The notes under the pieces were generated by a model. The model searched no databases and was not told where the DNA came from. It worked only from the letters and a program-made list of their open reading frames with translations. Position numbers and translations under genes: made by a program. This document shows positions 8,580-17,542 of a stretch of DNA of 64,000 bases, in pieces. The stretch comes from Bacteroidota bacterium (GTDB taxonomy: Bacteria; Bacteroidota; Bacteroidia; Cytophagales; Cytophagaceae). The stretch spans positions 1-64,000 of the forward strand of contig JAEVZS010000027.1 in the NCBI GenBank assembly GCA_023392125.1. Reading direction: 5' to 3'. Within the stretch, counting starts at the first letter, position 1. The number at the start of each line of letters is the position of its first letter.

Positions 8580-9884
8580 TCAGCGCATATTATATCTAAC
8601 ACCAATTGAAACCCCTTCAGAAAGGGAGCGCTCACTAATCTGCGCTTCTTTAGTATAAATAGAATGCAGCTGCAGCCGGGCATGAATGCCTGCAAACAAA
8701 TCAAACCGCTGATGAATGCTCCGGTAAAATAATATATCTGCCATTACCCCCATCACCCAGTCGCGGTATCGGATCTCCTCCCTGCGGATACGTTCATAAT
8801 TACTATTGTAGTATGGCGGTCCGGCTACATAGTATTTTGTTTCAAAATAAGGAAAATACCGGGGAGCTGTTTTTCGGATCAGAACTGCGCCAAAATATCC
8901 TCCCGAAAGAGTTACTTTATTTTTTCCGGCCTTGTGTTCATAGCCTGCCTGTAAAGTAAAGGCTGAGAATATCAGACGGGAATCATATCTATAACTGCGC
9001 TCTTCTACAAACGAGGGAGTCAGAAAGCTCACATAATAATCTGTATGGATTCCCCTTTTTATCTGATAACTGGCATTCAGCCCCGGCTTAATAAAAAAGC
9101 TTCCCAATACTCTTATGGCATGTCCTGTTTGCAGTGTTATCCCGGGGTCCGGCCCCCCGTAATCGTTGTATAGCTTATAGTCGATACTCTGATTGGTTGT
9201 ACCTTTCATATTCCAGATCGAAAACTCAGGGTGAAGAGACAAAGTTGTCCACTGGTTAGACCTGTATTTTCTGCGAATAAGCCGAACTCTTTTCCTGTAC
9301 AACTGCCGGTCCCTTATTTTCAGGGAATCATGTTTCTGAACAAGAATCACCGAATCTCTGTTTTGAATAAATACTGGATCTTTCGTTATCTCTGCACCCG
9401 ATACGATATCCCATAAGCTGACTTTATACAGAACCGGGATATTTTTATTTTGTGCATATTTTACCGGATACAGACTGATTGTATCCTTGAATGCAGAATC
9501 AGCCGGGATATTTTTTATTTTATTTTTTTGTTCCTGATAGAATGTTTTGCGAAACAGGACAATATATATTCCTATGATGCTATGTTCAATGGCAAAACGT
9601 TCGGAAAGAATATCCAGGAAACTCCCCAGAGAGATTTGGCTCACATTAAAAGACATCAGCGTGTCCAATGGAATCATGCTTCCTGCATAGGAAAAATTCA
9701 GAGAGTAATCCAATGAAATATCTGAAAGAATTTTCTGAAGCCGAACATCCTTATATACCAGAGAAATCTGAATTGAACGTATAGAATCCCGCGTTGCAAC
9801 GGGTTTTACATCAGCATTTTTCTGGGGAAAAATATCTCCAGAGTATAAAAAGCAAAAAAAAAGTATGAGGCAAGACCTGATCAT
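8580..9884 (-). CDS. Outer-membrane barrel protein with N-terminal STN signalling domain
   Basis: A 434-residue exported protein. After a signal peptide of about 20 residues, residues 35-115 resemble the secretin/TonB short N-terminal (STN) domain: ISLVYKDVRLQKILSDIS, a SFNVSQISLGSFLDILSER block, and IIGIYIVLF. In FecA-type receptors this domain touches the FecR anti-sigma factor. No TonB plug or large receptor barrel follows. Instead there is a basic linker and from about residue 215 an alternating aromatic region of about 220 residues, consistent with a small 8-12-strand outer-membrane barrel. Downstream of FecR by 60 bases. This looks like a sensor that signals through FecR without TonB-dependent transport; that reading is inference. 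Confidence 0.75.
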   Translation of the reverse strand: MIRSCLILFFCFLYSGDIFPQKNADVKPVATRDSIRSIQISLVYKDVRLQKILSDISLDYSLNFSYAGSMIPLDTLMSFNVSQISLGSFLDILSERFAIEHSIIGIYIVLFRKTFYQEQKNKIKNIPADSAFKDTISLYPVKYAQNKNIPVLYKVSLWDIVSGAEITKDPVFIQNRDSVILVQKHDSLKIRDRQLYRKRVRLIRRKYRSNQWTTLSLHPEFSIWNMKGTTNQSIDYKLYNDYGGPDPGITLQTGHAIRVLGSFFIKPGLNASYQIKRGIHTDYYVSFLTPSFVEERSYRYDSRLIFSAFTLQAGYEHKAGKNKVTLSGGYFGAVLIRKTAPRYFPYFETKYYVAGPPYYNSNYERIRREEIRYRDWVMGVMADILFYRSIHQRFDLFAGIHARLQLHSIYTKEAQISERSLSEGVSIGVRYNMR

Positions 9885-9944
9885 AAGTTCCTGCCAATAA
9901 TATGTAAAAAATAAGATTATTACAATCCAACTCTAATCAAAGAA

Positions 9945-10964
9945 CTACAAACCGGAGCATCCTTTACCGGTAAACTCAATACGATCAGGCTTTTCTTCAT
10001 AACCAAGATTCAGGCTCAGAGAGATGACGGAAATTATCTCCTCTATTTTTGGATTTATAAATATTCCAGAAAAAGTACAATTTAATAATTCCGGATCAGA
10101 GACCGCAATAGTATTGCCAAAGTAATTTTCCAGATCTTCTATTACCTCCTTTACTCTGGTTTCTTCAAAAACCAGTCTGCCGGTTTGCCAGGCACTGGCA
10201 TTAATACGGTATTTAGCAATCCGGAGATGTTCGCTCTCATTCAACACAGCGCTTGAACCAGCTGCCAATTGTAAGCTTTGGCTCTGATCTTTATGACTGA
10301 ATGTAACCAAACCTGAATATACAGTAATCCGATCCTCACGAAGCTCAGTAGAAGAGCTTATGTTGAAGGATGTTCCCAATACGGTAGTAACCGAACGGGA
10401 AGTTGAAACCACAAACGGCAACTTCTCCTGTTTGGCAACATCAAAGAAAGCCGTCCCTTCGAGATAGATTACCCGCTCTTTTTTTCCAAAATCCGAATTA
10501 TACTTAACAGAGCTTCCGGACTCAAGAACAATCTTCGATCCATCAGGCAATTTTATAATCTTTCCGCGCTGAACAGCTTTTTCAACAAACGTCTGAACTG
10601 CCTGGGGAGAAGATACGGCTTCTACGTTAATCTCTGCCGCATCAGATAAATGTACCTTTTCAGCTTCTTGAGCAGGAGCTCTATGCCCTTTTGTCTCCAT
10701 AGCACTTACATCCGGAATCTGATGCCCGGTTGTAACATAGGCAGGAGACTGCGAAAGACGGCTGGTTAAAAAGAGTATACAGCCAAACAAGGCAACAGTC
10801 ACAGAAGCCGCAAGCATATACCTGCGAATAACATTATGTTTATTTTGAGTCTGTCCGAGATTTTCGGCGATTGCAGGAAAAAGATCTCTCCCTTCATCTA
10901 TTCGATGATCCGAAAATCTTCGTTCCAGAATCTTTTCCAAATTATCAGGTTCTTTAACTAACAT
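9945..10964 (-). CDS. FecR-family anti-sigma factor
   Basis: Membrane anti-sigma factor that holds or activates its ECF sigma factor according to a signal from the outer membrane. It has a short cytoplasmic N terminus, one membrane helix at about 48-66, a FecR domain (KLPDGSKIVLESGSSVKYN through VVSTSRSVTTVLGTSFNIS), and a C-terminal DUF4974-type domain (about 250-330) that in this family contacts the STN domain. Its start overlaps the end of the sigma gene by 11 bases, so the two are translationally coupled. The partner STN domain is in the next gene down. Confidence 0.93.
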   Translation of the reverse strand: MLVKEPDNLEKILERRFSDHRIDEGRDLFPAIAENLGQTQNKHNVIRRYMLAASVTVALFGCILFLTSRLSQSPAYVTTGHQIPDVSAMETKGHRAPAQEAEKVHLSDAAEINVEAVSSPQAVQTFVEKAVQRGKIIKLPDGSKIVLESGSSVKYNSDFGKKERVIYLEGTAFFDVAKQEKLPFVVSTSRSVTTVLGTSFNISSSTELREDRITVYSGLVTFSHKDQSQSLQLAAGSSAVLNESEHLRIAKYRINASAWQTGRLVFEETRVKEVIEDLENYFGNTIAVSDPELLNCTFSGIFINPKIEEIISVISLSLNLGYEEKPDRIEFTGKGCSGL

Positions 10965-11490
10965 AGTTGTATTGTTCGAGCAAACTGATCAACTGACGCC
11001 GGGCTCTGGTATACTGAGACCTGGATGTGCTTTCTGTTATATTTAATATTTCAGCTATTTCTTTATGCGAATATCCGTCTATCGCAAACATGTTAAAAAC
11101 AAACCTGTAGCCCGAAGGAAGCTCGTTGATAAGGGAATAAAGCTCATTAATTGAAATTTTTTCAGCTATTTCAACAATTCCGGCTTCGTTCTCCCCTACT
11201 TCATCCAGCTGAATCTGCCTTCCGAAGCTCAGATTACTTTTATAATAGTTAATGGCTGTATTTATCACAATCCTGCGAATCCAGCTTTCAAAGGCACCCT
11301 GTCTGTTATAACTGCCAATTTTAAGAAAGACCTTTATAAATGCTTCCTGAAGAATATCATCAACCTCAAAAACGGTACGTACATACCGAAAACAGATACT
11401 GCGCATCCGTGGCACGTAATGCCTGTACAGGGAGTTCATTGCTTTCTGATCCCCCTTTATGCAGCGGTCAATGAGTTCTTCTTCCTTCAT
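10954..11490 (-). CDS. ECF-type RNA polymerase sigma factor
   Basis: A 178-residue sigma factor with region 2 (LYRHYVPRMRSICFRYVRT, then DDILQEAFIKVFLKI) and region 4 (LPSGYRFVFNMFAIDGYSHKEIAEIL, including the helix-turn-helix). It lacks regions 1 and 3, as ECF factors do. Its gene overlaps the FecR anti-sigma gene and heads a four-gene unit. It likely transcribes its own operon and an unknown regulon. No TAnnTTTG promoter is seen upstream, which fits autoregulation by a different recognition sequence. Confidence 0.95.
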   Translation of the reverse strand: MKEEELIDRCIKGDQKAMNSLYRHYVPRMRSICFRYVRTVFEVDDILQEAFIKVFLKIGSYNRQGAFESWIRRIVINTAINYYKSNLSFGRQIQLDEVGENEAGIVEIAEKISINELYSLINELPSGYRFVFNMFAIDGYSHKEIAEILNITESTSRSQYTRARRQLISLLEQYNYVS

Positions 11491-11630
11491 AAATTACAAT
11501 CAGAAGAGAAATTTAAGGAAGAAACTTCATTAATAACAGACAGTAAAAAAATAAAATATGCTGCATGCATCTTAAAATTAAAAATACACCGGTTCAAGCA
11601 TCGTCTTTTTTCTGAAGAAATTTCCATTTG

Positions 11631-12530
11631 CTAATCAACAGGCTCAATCAGAATTTTATTGATTTCATTTATGACCAGATCAAGCTCAATGGCGCTCTCT
11701 TCCAGCTTTTTCAGATAAAGGATCCTATCGGCCATACTATCAGTATTCTTTAACAACTCAACCAGCCCCATGACTCGTGCCAGTGGTCCTCTGACCTTAT
11801 GAGAATTGAAAAACGCATACTCAATCAGCTGATAGTTCTGTTTTTCCAGACGAGCTGTTTTATCTTCTATCATCTGACTAAGTCTTTTATTTATACGCTC
11901 AATCTGGAAGGCTTTTTCATTCAGTTCTTCATTCTTTTTCTGTATTTCATTGCTCTTTTCTACAGCTTCCATTTTTTGCTTCTGAATCACCCGGGAAGTG
12001 CGCTCATAATCTTTCCGCACAATTATTCCTCCATAAATTATATAGGCAATGGCCAGAACAAAACCAAGAAGATAGTGAAAATCCGGATTGGAATATTCGG
12101 TCTGCCGGATCCATTGCGGATAGTAAAACTGTATGACAATAAGACCTGCAAAAAGCAGCGTATGAAAAACAAGCAGAATATTTCGCCTGTATCCGGTAAG
12201 CAATACAGAATAAGAGTAGGCGACAATAATAAAGTAAAACAGAATAATTCCCCGATAACCGCCATGAAAAAAATAAAACACTGAAAGCATGATCAGAATA
12301 AACAGTAATATCGGAGCCACAAGTCTGTTCAGAATTCCATGCTTTTTAAACAGGAGAAATACCACGACCAGTATCGTAAAAAAAATAAAATCCAGAGAAA
12401 GAAGCCATACATTCGGGATTACCAGCAAGTTGTACACTGAATGTATCAGCAAAATTATAAAACCGAACCCGAGCAGACCGGTAAACACTCCGTAATTCAG
12501 GTCATTATTTATACTTTTATCTGATTTCAT
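11631..12530 (-). CDS. Membrane protein with a histidine-kinase DHp-like helix but no ATPase domain
   Basis: A 299-residue protein with about six membrane helices (residues 10-170), a long coiled coil (about 180-235) and a C-terminal segment that resembles the dimerisation/phospho-acceptor helix of histidine kinases. His244 sits in YAFFNSHKVRGPLARVMGL, a variant of the H-box often seen in Bacteroidota kinases. The protein ends about 55 residues later, with no N, G1 or G2 box, so it cannot bind ATP like a normal kinase. It may pass phosphate between partners, act as a phosphatase, or simply dimerise. No adjacent response regulator; the gene stands alone between the sigma operon and ilvBN. Confidence 0.75.
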   Translation of the reverse strand: MKSDKSINNDLNYGVFTGLLGFGFIILLIHSVYNLLVIPNVWLLSLDFIFFTILVVVFLLFKKHGILNRLVAPILLFILIMLSVFYFFHGGYRGIILFYFIIVAYSYSVLLTGYRRNILLVFHTLLFAGLIVIQFYYPQWIRQTEYSNPDFHYLLGFVLAIAYIIYGGIIVRKDYERTSRVIQKQKMEAVEKSNEIQKKNEELNEKAFQIERINKRLSQMIEDKTARLEKQNYQLIEYAFFNSHKVRGPLARVMGLVELLKNTDSMADRILYLKKLEESAIELDLVINEINKILIEPVD

Positions 12531-12848
12531 ACTAATCAGTCCCTATGTAATATTAACTTAAAAGCAAAGAATTTATTTTGCAATGAATCTGAAACACATA
12601 ACAGCTCCTTTCACTTAATTGATCAGAGAATATCAACGGTGTTTAAACAAACAAATTTCCTATATTTTATATACCTCCCCAACCATACAACAGAATTTAT
12701 TGATCAGAAAGGCAGAATTTAGATGAGATAGCCAAATACGATCGTCAGGCAGACAAGAAAAGCGACAAGATTAAAAAAACAATCATTCTGTTATTAAAAA
12801 AATGTAAGCTTTTCAATAACAGAATGATTTTGGGTAATTTCACCGGAA
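12531..12848. other. Intergenic region between ilvN and the DHp-like gene
   Basis: No supported gene. Its right end carries the ilvBN terminator (12773-12829). The rest is AT-rich and must hold the promoter of neither plus-strand gene; no exact TAnnTTTG box for the gene at 12530 is seen. Confidence 0.5.
12773..12829 (-). terminator. Terminator of the ilvB-ilvN operon
   Basis: A perfect 15-bp inverted repeat (12781-12795 and 12815-12829) with a 19-base loop is followed on the minus strand by seven T residues (12773-12779). It begins 20 bases after the ilvN stop codon. Confidence 0.85.
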
Positions 12849-13118
12849 TTATGCTGCAAAAGCGGAAACCGGCACTTCCTTATTTTCAACAATCTCCACT
12901 GCGATTACATCAATAAGCTTCTGCAATTGCCGGCAAACCTGCTCAAATCGTTCTTCCTGCCCCGTCATGGTAAGCAGCATTTCCGAATAACGATCCTGAG
13001 AAGTTTCTATTTTTATAGCATTAATGGAATATCCTCTACGCTCAAGGGCTAATGCCACTCTGGCAACCAGACCATCCAGGCTGTTAAAGGTAATGTTTAC
13101 ACAAAATACTTTTTTCAT
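12849..13118 (-). CDS. ilvN: Acetolactate synthase small subunit, short single-ACT form
   Basis: An 89-residue protein with one ACT domain (VNITFNSLDGLVARVALALERRG, then NAIKIETSQD). It would bind IlvB as the regulatory subunit of acetohydroxyacid synthase, first common step of valine, leucine and isoleucine synthesis. Most IlvN/IlvH proteins have about 160-180 residues and a second C-terminal domain; this one is short like enterobacterial IlvM. The gene lies 30 bases downstream of ilvB and ends at a strong terminator. The missing second domain may alter valine feedback; that is inference. Confidence 0.88.
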   Translation of the reverse strand: MKKVFCVNITFNSLDGLVARVALALERRGYSINAIKIETSQDRYSEMLLTMTGQEERFEQVCRQLQKLIDVIAVEIVENKEVPVSAFAA

Positions 13119-13148
13119 TTTATACCAATTTTAGCGTACAATAATTTA

Positions 13149-14867
13149 TCAGGTGCTCCCTTCCGGCATTTCCATTTTGCCTTCCGGTGGTCCCAGAATC
13201 ATATCTTCCGCAGTCTTACCTGCCGGAATCATTGGGAAAAGATTATCTTCTTTGATTACTTCAGCGTGAATTAAACAGGGGCCGGGATAAGCAAATGCCT
13301 CTGTTAAAACCCGGGTGAGCTTCCCGGGATGATCAATATGAAAGCCTTTGACTCCATAGGCTTCAGCCAGTTTAACAAAATCCGGATTCCCTACCATATC
13401 CACACCTGAATAGCGGCTTTCCAAAAAGAACTCCTGCCATTGTCTTACCATTCCCAGATACTTATTATCTATAACCAGTATCTTCACTGCAAGGTTGTGA
13501 ATCAGTATAGTTGACAGCTCAGCCAGAGTCATCTGGAATCCCCCGTCTCCGACAATTGCAATCACCAGATCATTTTTTCGGGCAAGCTGGGCCCCGATAG
13601 CTGCAGGAAAACCAAATCCCATCGTGCCAGCTCCACCGGAAGACAACCAGGTATCCGGTTGATTTGTCCTGAAAAACTGGGCAGCCCACATTTGATGCTG
13701 ACCAACGTCCGTACTTACAATTGCTTTACCACCGGTAATTTTGTACGCCTCCTCTATCACCTGCTGGGCTCTTAATTCATCTGTTTTGGGATAATCCAGC
13801 GGAAAATCCTTTTTATATGAATCAAGCTTATCCAGCCATTTTCTTTCCCTCTGATCTTCGATAAGCGGCAAAAGCTGTTTTAACACTATTTTGGCATCTC
13901 CGATGACATGTGCATCTGGTTTTACTATCTTACCGATCTCGGCAGGATCAATATCAATATGCAGCTTTTTGGCACTCGGACAGAATTTACCGGGATTCCC
14001 GTTAATTCTGTCATCCCACCGACAGCCAATTGACATAACAAGGTCACAATCCAGAAGCGCTTTGTTGGCATACGCTGTTCCGTACATGCCCAGCATTCCA
14101 AGCGCAAGCTCGTGATTTTCTGGAAATGCTCCTTTTCCAAGTAAGGTTGTGGTTACAGGTGCCTGCAATCGCTCAGCAAGCTCCATAACCTCAGCCATAG
14201 CGCCGGCAATAAGGGCTCCGTGACCAGCTATTATAAGCGGTTTTTCGGCTTTATTCAGATAAAACGCAAGCTGTTTAACATGGCCTGCATCTGGCTTACC
14301 CGGGACTTTATAGCCGGGAAGGTTTATTTCTGCCCGCTCTTTTGCTTCCTCCTGATATATTGCGGAAGTAACATCTTTGGGCAAATCAATCAGTACAGGT
14401 CCGGGTCTGCCTGAACCTGCAATCGTAAAAGCTTCTTTTACAATCCTGGGAATATCCCCCGTATTTCTGACAAGGTAGTTATGCTTTACAACCGGAATGG
14501 ATATCCCAAAAACATCTGCCTCCTGAAATGCATCCATGCCAAGAAGATTGGTATTAGTCTGTCCTGTCAGCACAATCATAGGTACAGAGTCCATGTGGGC
14601 TGTCATGATACCGGTAATTGTATTGGTCGCTCCCGGACCGCTGGTAACCAAAACTACTCCGGGTTTTCCGGTTACACGGGCATATCCGTCTGCCATATGC
14701 GTTGCCCCCTGCTCATGACGGGACATTATCAGCTTTATATTCGAATGATACAACGCATCAAATATTGGCAAAGCAGCCCCGCCAGAGTATCCGAATATAT
14801 ACTCTACCCCCTCTTTCTCCAGGTATTCGACCAATATTTCCGCACCATTTTTTCTTCGAACTTCCAT
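13149..14867 (-). CDS. ilvB: Acetolactate synthase large subunit
   Basis: ThDP- and FAD-dependent enzyme that condenses pyruvate with pyruvate or 2-oxobutyrate. Full length (572 aa) with the three domains of the family: N-terminal pyrimidine-binding domain with the catalytic Glu in SRHEQGATHMADGYAR, central FAD domain, and C-terminal ThDP domain with GDGGFQMTLAEL and later NKYLGMVRQWQEFF. Co-transcribed with the short ilvN. No ilvC, ilvD or leu genes are nearby, so the pathway is split over the chromosome. The upstream gap to the divergent gene at 15112 is about 240 bases of very AT-rich sequence. Confidence 0.97.
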   Translation of the reverse strand: MEVRRKNGAEILVEYLEKEGVEYIFGYSGGAALPIFDALYHSNIKLIMSRHEQGATHMADGYARVTGKPGVVLVTSGPGATNTITGIMTAHMDSVPMIVLTGQTNTNLLGMDAFQEADVFGISIPVVKHNYLVRNTGDIPRIVKEAFTIAGSGRPGPVLIDLPKDVTSAIYQEEAKERAEINLPGYKVPGKPDAGHVKQLAFYLNKAEKPLIIAGHGALIAGAMAEVMELAERLQAPVTTTLLGKGAFPENHELALGMLGMYGTAYANKALLDCDLVMSIGCRWDDRINGNPGKFCPSAKKLHIDIDPAEIGKIVKPDAHVIGDAKIVLKQLLPLIEDQRERKWLDKLDSYKKDFPLDYPKTDELRAQQVIEEAYKITGGKAIVSTDVGQHQMWAAQFFRTNQPDTWLSSGGAGTMGFGFPAAIGAQLARKNDLVIAIVGDGGFQMTLAELSTILIHNLAVKILVIDNKYLGMVRQWQEFFLESRYSGVDMVGNPDFVKLAEAYGVKGFHIDHPGKLTRVLTEAFAYPGPCLIHAEVIKEDNLFPMIPAGKTAEDMILGPPEGKMEMPEGST

Positions 14868-14929
14868 GTTGTAAAAACTTTAGTCTGTGCAAGATGCAGT
14901 AAATAAAAGAACAAATGGGATTTATTTTT

Positions 14930-15045
14930 TATATTTGTACGGTTTCAAGAAACAAAACAAACAAATTATATATATATAAATCAATTAGTTAAATATAAAA
15001 TTATTACATTTTATAAAGCATTTTGTAATTTTTGGTAAATTACAA
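14930..15045 (+). promoter_or_regulatory. AT-rich control region with a promoter box and competing inverted repeats
   Basis: TATATTTG at 14930-14937 matches the Bacteroidota -7 box on the plus strand, although no clear -33 box is present. Downstream, ATTACA (15003-15008), TTGTAATTT (15023-15031) and AAATTACAA (15037-15045) can form alternative stems. A further AATTACAA at 15105-15112 runs into the start codon of the plus-strand gene. A transcriptional operator or an RNA switch is possible, but AT richness makes chance pairing likely. Confidence 0.3.
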
Positions 15046-15111
15046 TTTCATATAGTAATAAAACAATATTAAAATATTAATAATAAACTAATTAAATTGA
15101 AATTAATTACA

Positions 15112-16659
15112 ATGTCAAGAACCAAATCCAAAGAGCTATATGAACTGATAAAATCACTTGACAAGAACGAAAAAAGATACTTTAAGGTGATGTTTGCCAA
15201 AAGCAGCAATCAGGAAGATTTAAAAATGCTTCGGTTTTTTGACTATGTAAATCAGCAGAAAGACTTCAGTGAAGACAATATTCCGGATAAAGTGTCTGGT
15301 ATAAAGGCCTCGCAGATTTCCAATATGAAAGCCTATCTTCACGAAAAGATCCTTCAGAGCCTTCGTCAGTATCACCTTAACCGGATGCCGGATATAAAAA
15401 TCCGGGAACAAATTGATTTCAGTCAACTGCTGCTTGAACGCAGGCAATATCAACTGGCTGCCACCTGTCTGAAAAAGGCCCGAAAAATGGCCCGGCACAT
15501 TAATAATCTGGAGCTGCAGCTGGAGATATTAAAAATCGAAAAAGAAATGTTGCTGCAGTCTGTTGAACCGGAAGGAACCACAGACGCGCTGATTGAAGAA
15601 GTACGCGATCTGAACAACCGCATCAATAATATCAACACGTTTTCCAATCTGGCTGTCAAGCTTAACTCCTACTACCGGAGGCTGGGTTTTATCAGAGACG
15701 AGAAAAGCTATGTAAATGTCAAGGAATATTTTTATTCTAATCTGCCCGTTTATCAGGAGGACCAGCTTTCTGCGTCTGAAAAACTGCATTTATACCGGCT
15801 ATTTTCTGCTTATTACTTTTTTATACAGGATTTTGACAACGGGTATATGTATGCCCGCAAACTGGAGAATCAGTTTGATCAGTCACCGGAACTCATCAGA
15901 AGCCATCCGGAGCTTTATCTCACCTCTCTAAATACTGTACTCAATGCTGAGTTCAAGCTTCTCCGGTATCAGGAGTTTCTGGATACTACAATTAAGCTGG
16001 AGAAGGCTAAAGATCTTTTCAGTTCAAATCTCAATTTTAACCTGCGCATCAGGCTTCAGAAGTATTTCTTTATTCATAAGATCAATCTTTACTTTCTGAA
16101 AGGTGACTTTGACGAAGGAATCCGGTTTATTGAGGTTCATAATGAAGAGCTTGAAAAAATTGAATTGCTGCTGGATACTCACTCAACAATGATTCTCCGA
16201 TATAAAATTGCCTGTCTGTACTTCGGGGCAGCCCGTTTCAACTCATGTATACGCTGGCTAAACAAGGTTATTAACTCCCAAAACATTGATATCCGGGAGG
16301 ACCTGCATTGCTTTGCCAGGATTCTGAATCTTATCTGCCATTATGAACTTGGAAATTTTGATGTTATCCGGTATTATATTATTTCAACTTATCGTTTCCT
16401 GCTAAAGAAAGATGATCTTCATCTGTTTCAGGAATACATTATTACATTTTTAAAGAACCTCTCCGACCAGCGGGGAAAAGAATTGACTGAGCAATTCAGC
16501 AAACTAAAAAATCAGCTGATTCCGCTTATAGACAGTCCGTTTGAAAAACGTGCTTTTGTCTATTTTGATATTATAAGCTGGCTTGAAAGTAAAATATCAC
16601 GTAAGCCGGTCCAAACGATTATTCAGGAAAAATTTAAAACTATGCACAAAACTATATGA
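15112..16659 (+). CDS. Conserved helical-repeat protein of unknown function
   Basis: A 515-residue soluble protein with no signal peptide. The N-terminal part (KSKELYELIKSLDKNEKRYF) is basic and helical; the remainder is a continuous run of amphipathic helices resembling TPR repeats. I recognise the type as one that recurs in Bacteroidota but have no function for it. I choose ATG 15112 rather than 15097 because the shorter form gives MSRTKSKEL and ATG 15112 is preceded by A-rich sequence. It stands divergent from ilvB and ends exactly where the minus-strand rhomboid gene ends, the two stop codons forming TGATCA. Confidence 0.8.
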   Translation: MSRTKSKELYELIKSLDKNEKRYFKVMFAKSSNQEDLKMLRFFDYVNQQKDFSEDNIPDKVSGIKASQISNMKAYLHEKILQSLRQYHLNRMPDIKIREQIDFSQLLLERRQYQLAATCLKKARKMARHINNLELQLEILKIEKEMLLQSVEPEGTTDALIEEVRDLNNRINNINTFSNLAVKLNSYYRRLGFIRDEKSYVNVKEYFYSNLPVYQEDQLSASEKLHLYRLFSAYYFFIQDFDNGYMYARKLENQFDQSPELIRSHPELYLTSLNTVLNAEFKLLRYQEFLDTTIKLEKAKDLFSSNLNFNLRIRLQKYFFIHKINLYFLKGDFDEGIRFIEVHNEELEKIELLLDTHSTMILRYKIACLYFGAARFNSCIRWLNKVINSQNIDIREDLHCFARILNLICHYELGNFDVIRYYIISTYRFLLKKDDLHLFQEYIITFLKNLSDQRGKELTEQFSKLKNQLIPLIDSPFEKRAFVYFDIISWLESKISRKPVQTIIQEKFKTMHKTI

Positions 16660-17520
16660 TCAGCTGGCCGGCTTTTCTCCGGTATCAGTGGTTTTCTGAG
16701 GATTGTTTAGTTTTAATGCATACCAGTTTACCTTCTTGTTTTGTGAGCAGGTATAATTAAAAACAGAGACGATCTGTCTGCTGCCAGACTTGTATCGATA
16801 TTCATGCGGGGCGTTACGCTTTTTTACCACATATGAATAATATACCGGCGGCATCTGATTATACGAATCAGGCTTTAAGTCTATCTCAACTGTGTCCGTA
16901 ACCGGTACTATTTCATCTGGTGCCTCATCTTCCCAATCATATACTTCCTCGGCAGACTGATCCAGGTCTTTATAATACCAGGCACAAAAGGCTCCGATAA
17001 TTCCCCCAAACAAATGTGATTCCCATGATACCCCCTTGTATATCGGCAATACACCCCAAACCATACCTCCGTACACAAACGTAACCAGAAGCGCCAGAGC
17101 AAGTGAGCGACGATCCTTACGGATAAGTCCGCTAAAAAACAGGAAGCTCACCAGACCATATATCAAACCACTCGCTCCAAGATGATACCCGGATCCATCT
17201 GCGACAGCCCAGACCAATATACCGGTCAGCAGATAAGTCCATGAGAACAGTGACAATGCCGTAGTCCGGTAAAAATACATTATAATGATACCAAGAATAA
17301 GCAATGGCAGTGTATTGGATACAAGATGACTTATATCTCCATGTATGAGCGGGGCTGTGGTAACTCCCAACACCCCGTGAATGCTTCTTGGCAAAATACC
17401 AAGTTTGGCTAACGAAACTTCTGAAAAATGCTCCAGAAGCTTTATAGACCACAATAACGCAACAAAAAGGAAAGGATACAGGACACTTTCAGCAATTTTA
17501 TTTTTTTCTTCCTCTTCCAT
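16660..17520 (-). CDS. Rhomboid-family intramembrane serine protease
   Basis: Six-helix membrane protease that cuts substrates inside or near the bilayer. Ser117 in GASGLIYGL and His169 in SHLFGG form the catalytic dyad. A C-terminal soluble extension of about 90 residues is acidic, then basic, and ends the protein. The open frame extends 19 codons further up, but that would overlap the preceding gene; ATG 17520 (MEEEEKNK) leaves a 22-base gap and starts in front of the first helix. It is the third gene of a rhomboid, holin-like, rhomboid unit. Confidence 0.88.
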   Translation of the reverse strand: MEEEEKNKIAESVLYPFLFVALLWSIKLLEHFSEVSLAKLGILPRSIHGVLGVTTAPLIHGDISHLVSNTLPLLILGIIIMYFYRTTALSLFSWTYLLTGILVWAVADGSGYHLGASGLIYGLVSFLFFSGLIRKDRRSLALALLVTFVYGGMVWGVLPIYKGVSWESHLFGGIIGAFCAWYYKDLDQSAEEVYDWEDEAPDEIVPVTDTVEIDLKPDSYNQMPPVYYSYVVKKRNAPHEYRYKSGSRQIVSVFNYTCSQNKKVNWYALKLNNPQKTTDTGEKPAS

Positions 17521-17542
17521 AGCTAAATAATAAGGATTTATC

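Noticed and set aside
12721..12790. Minus-strand frame of about 22 codons that would encode a membrane helix if one T were added to the T7 run
   Set aside because: It needs a frameshift and overlaps the ilvBN terminator; most likely chance in T-rich DNA.
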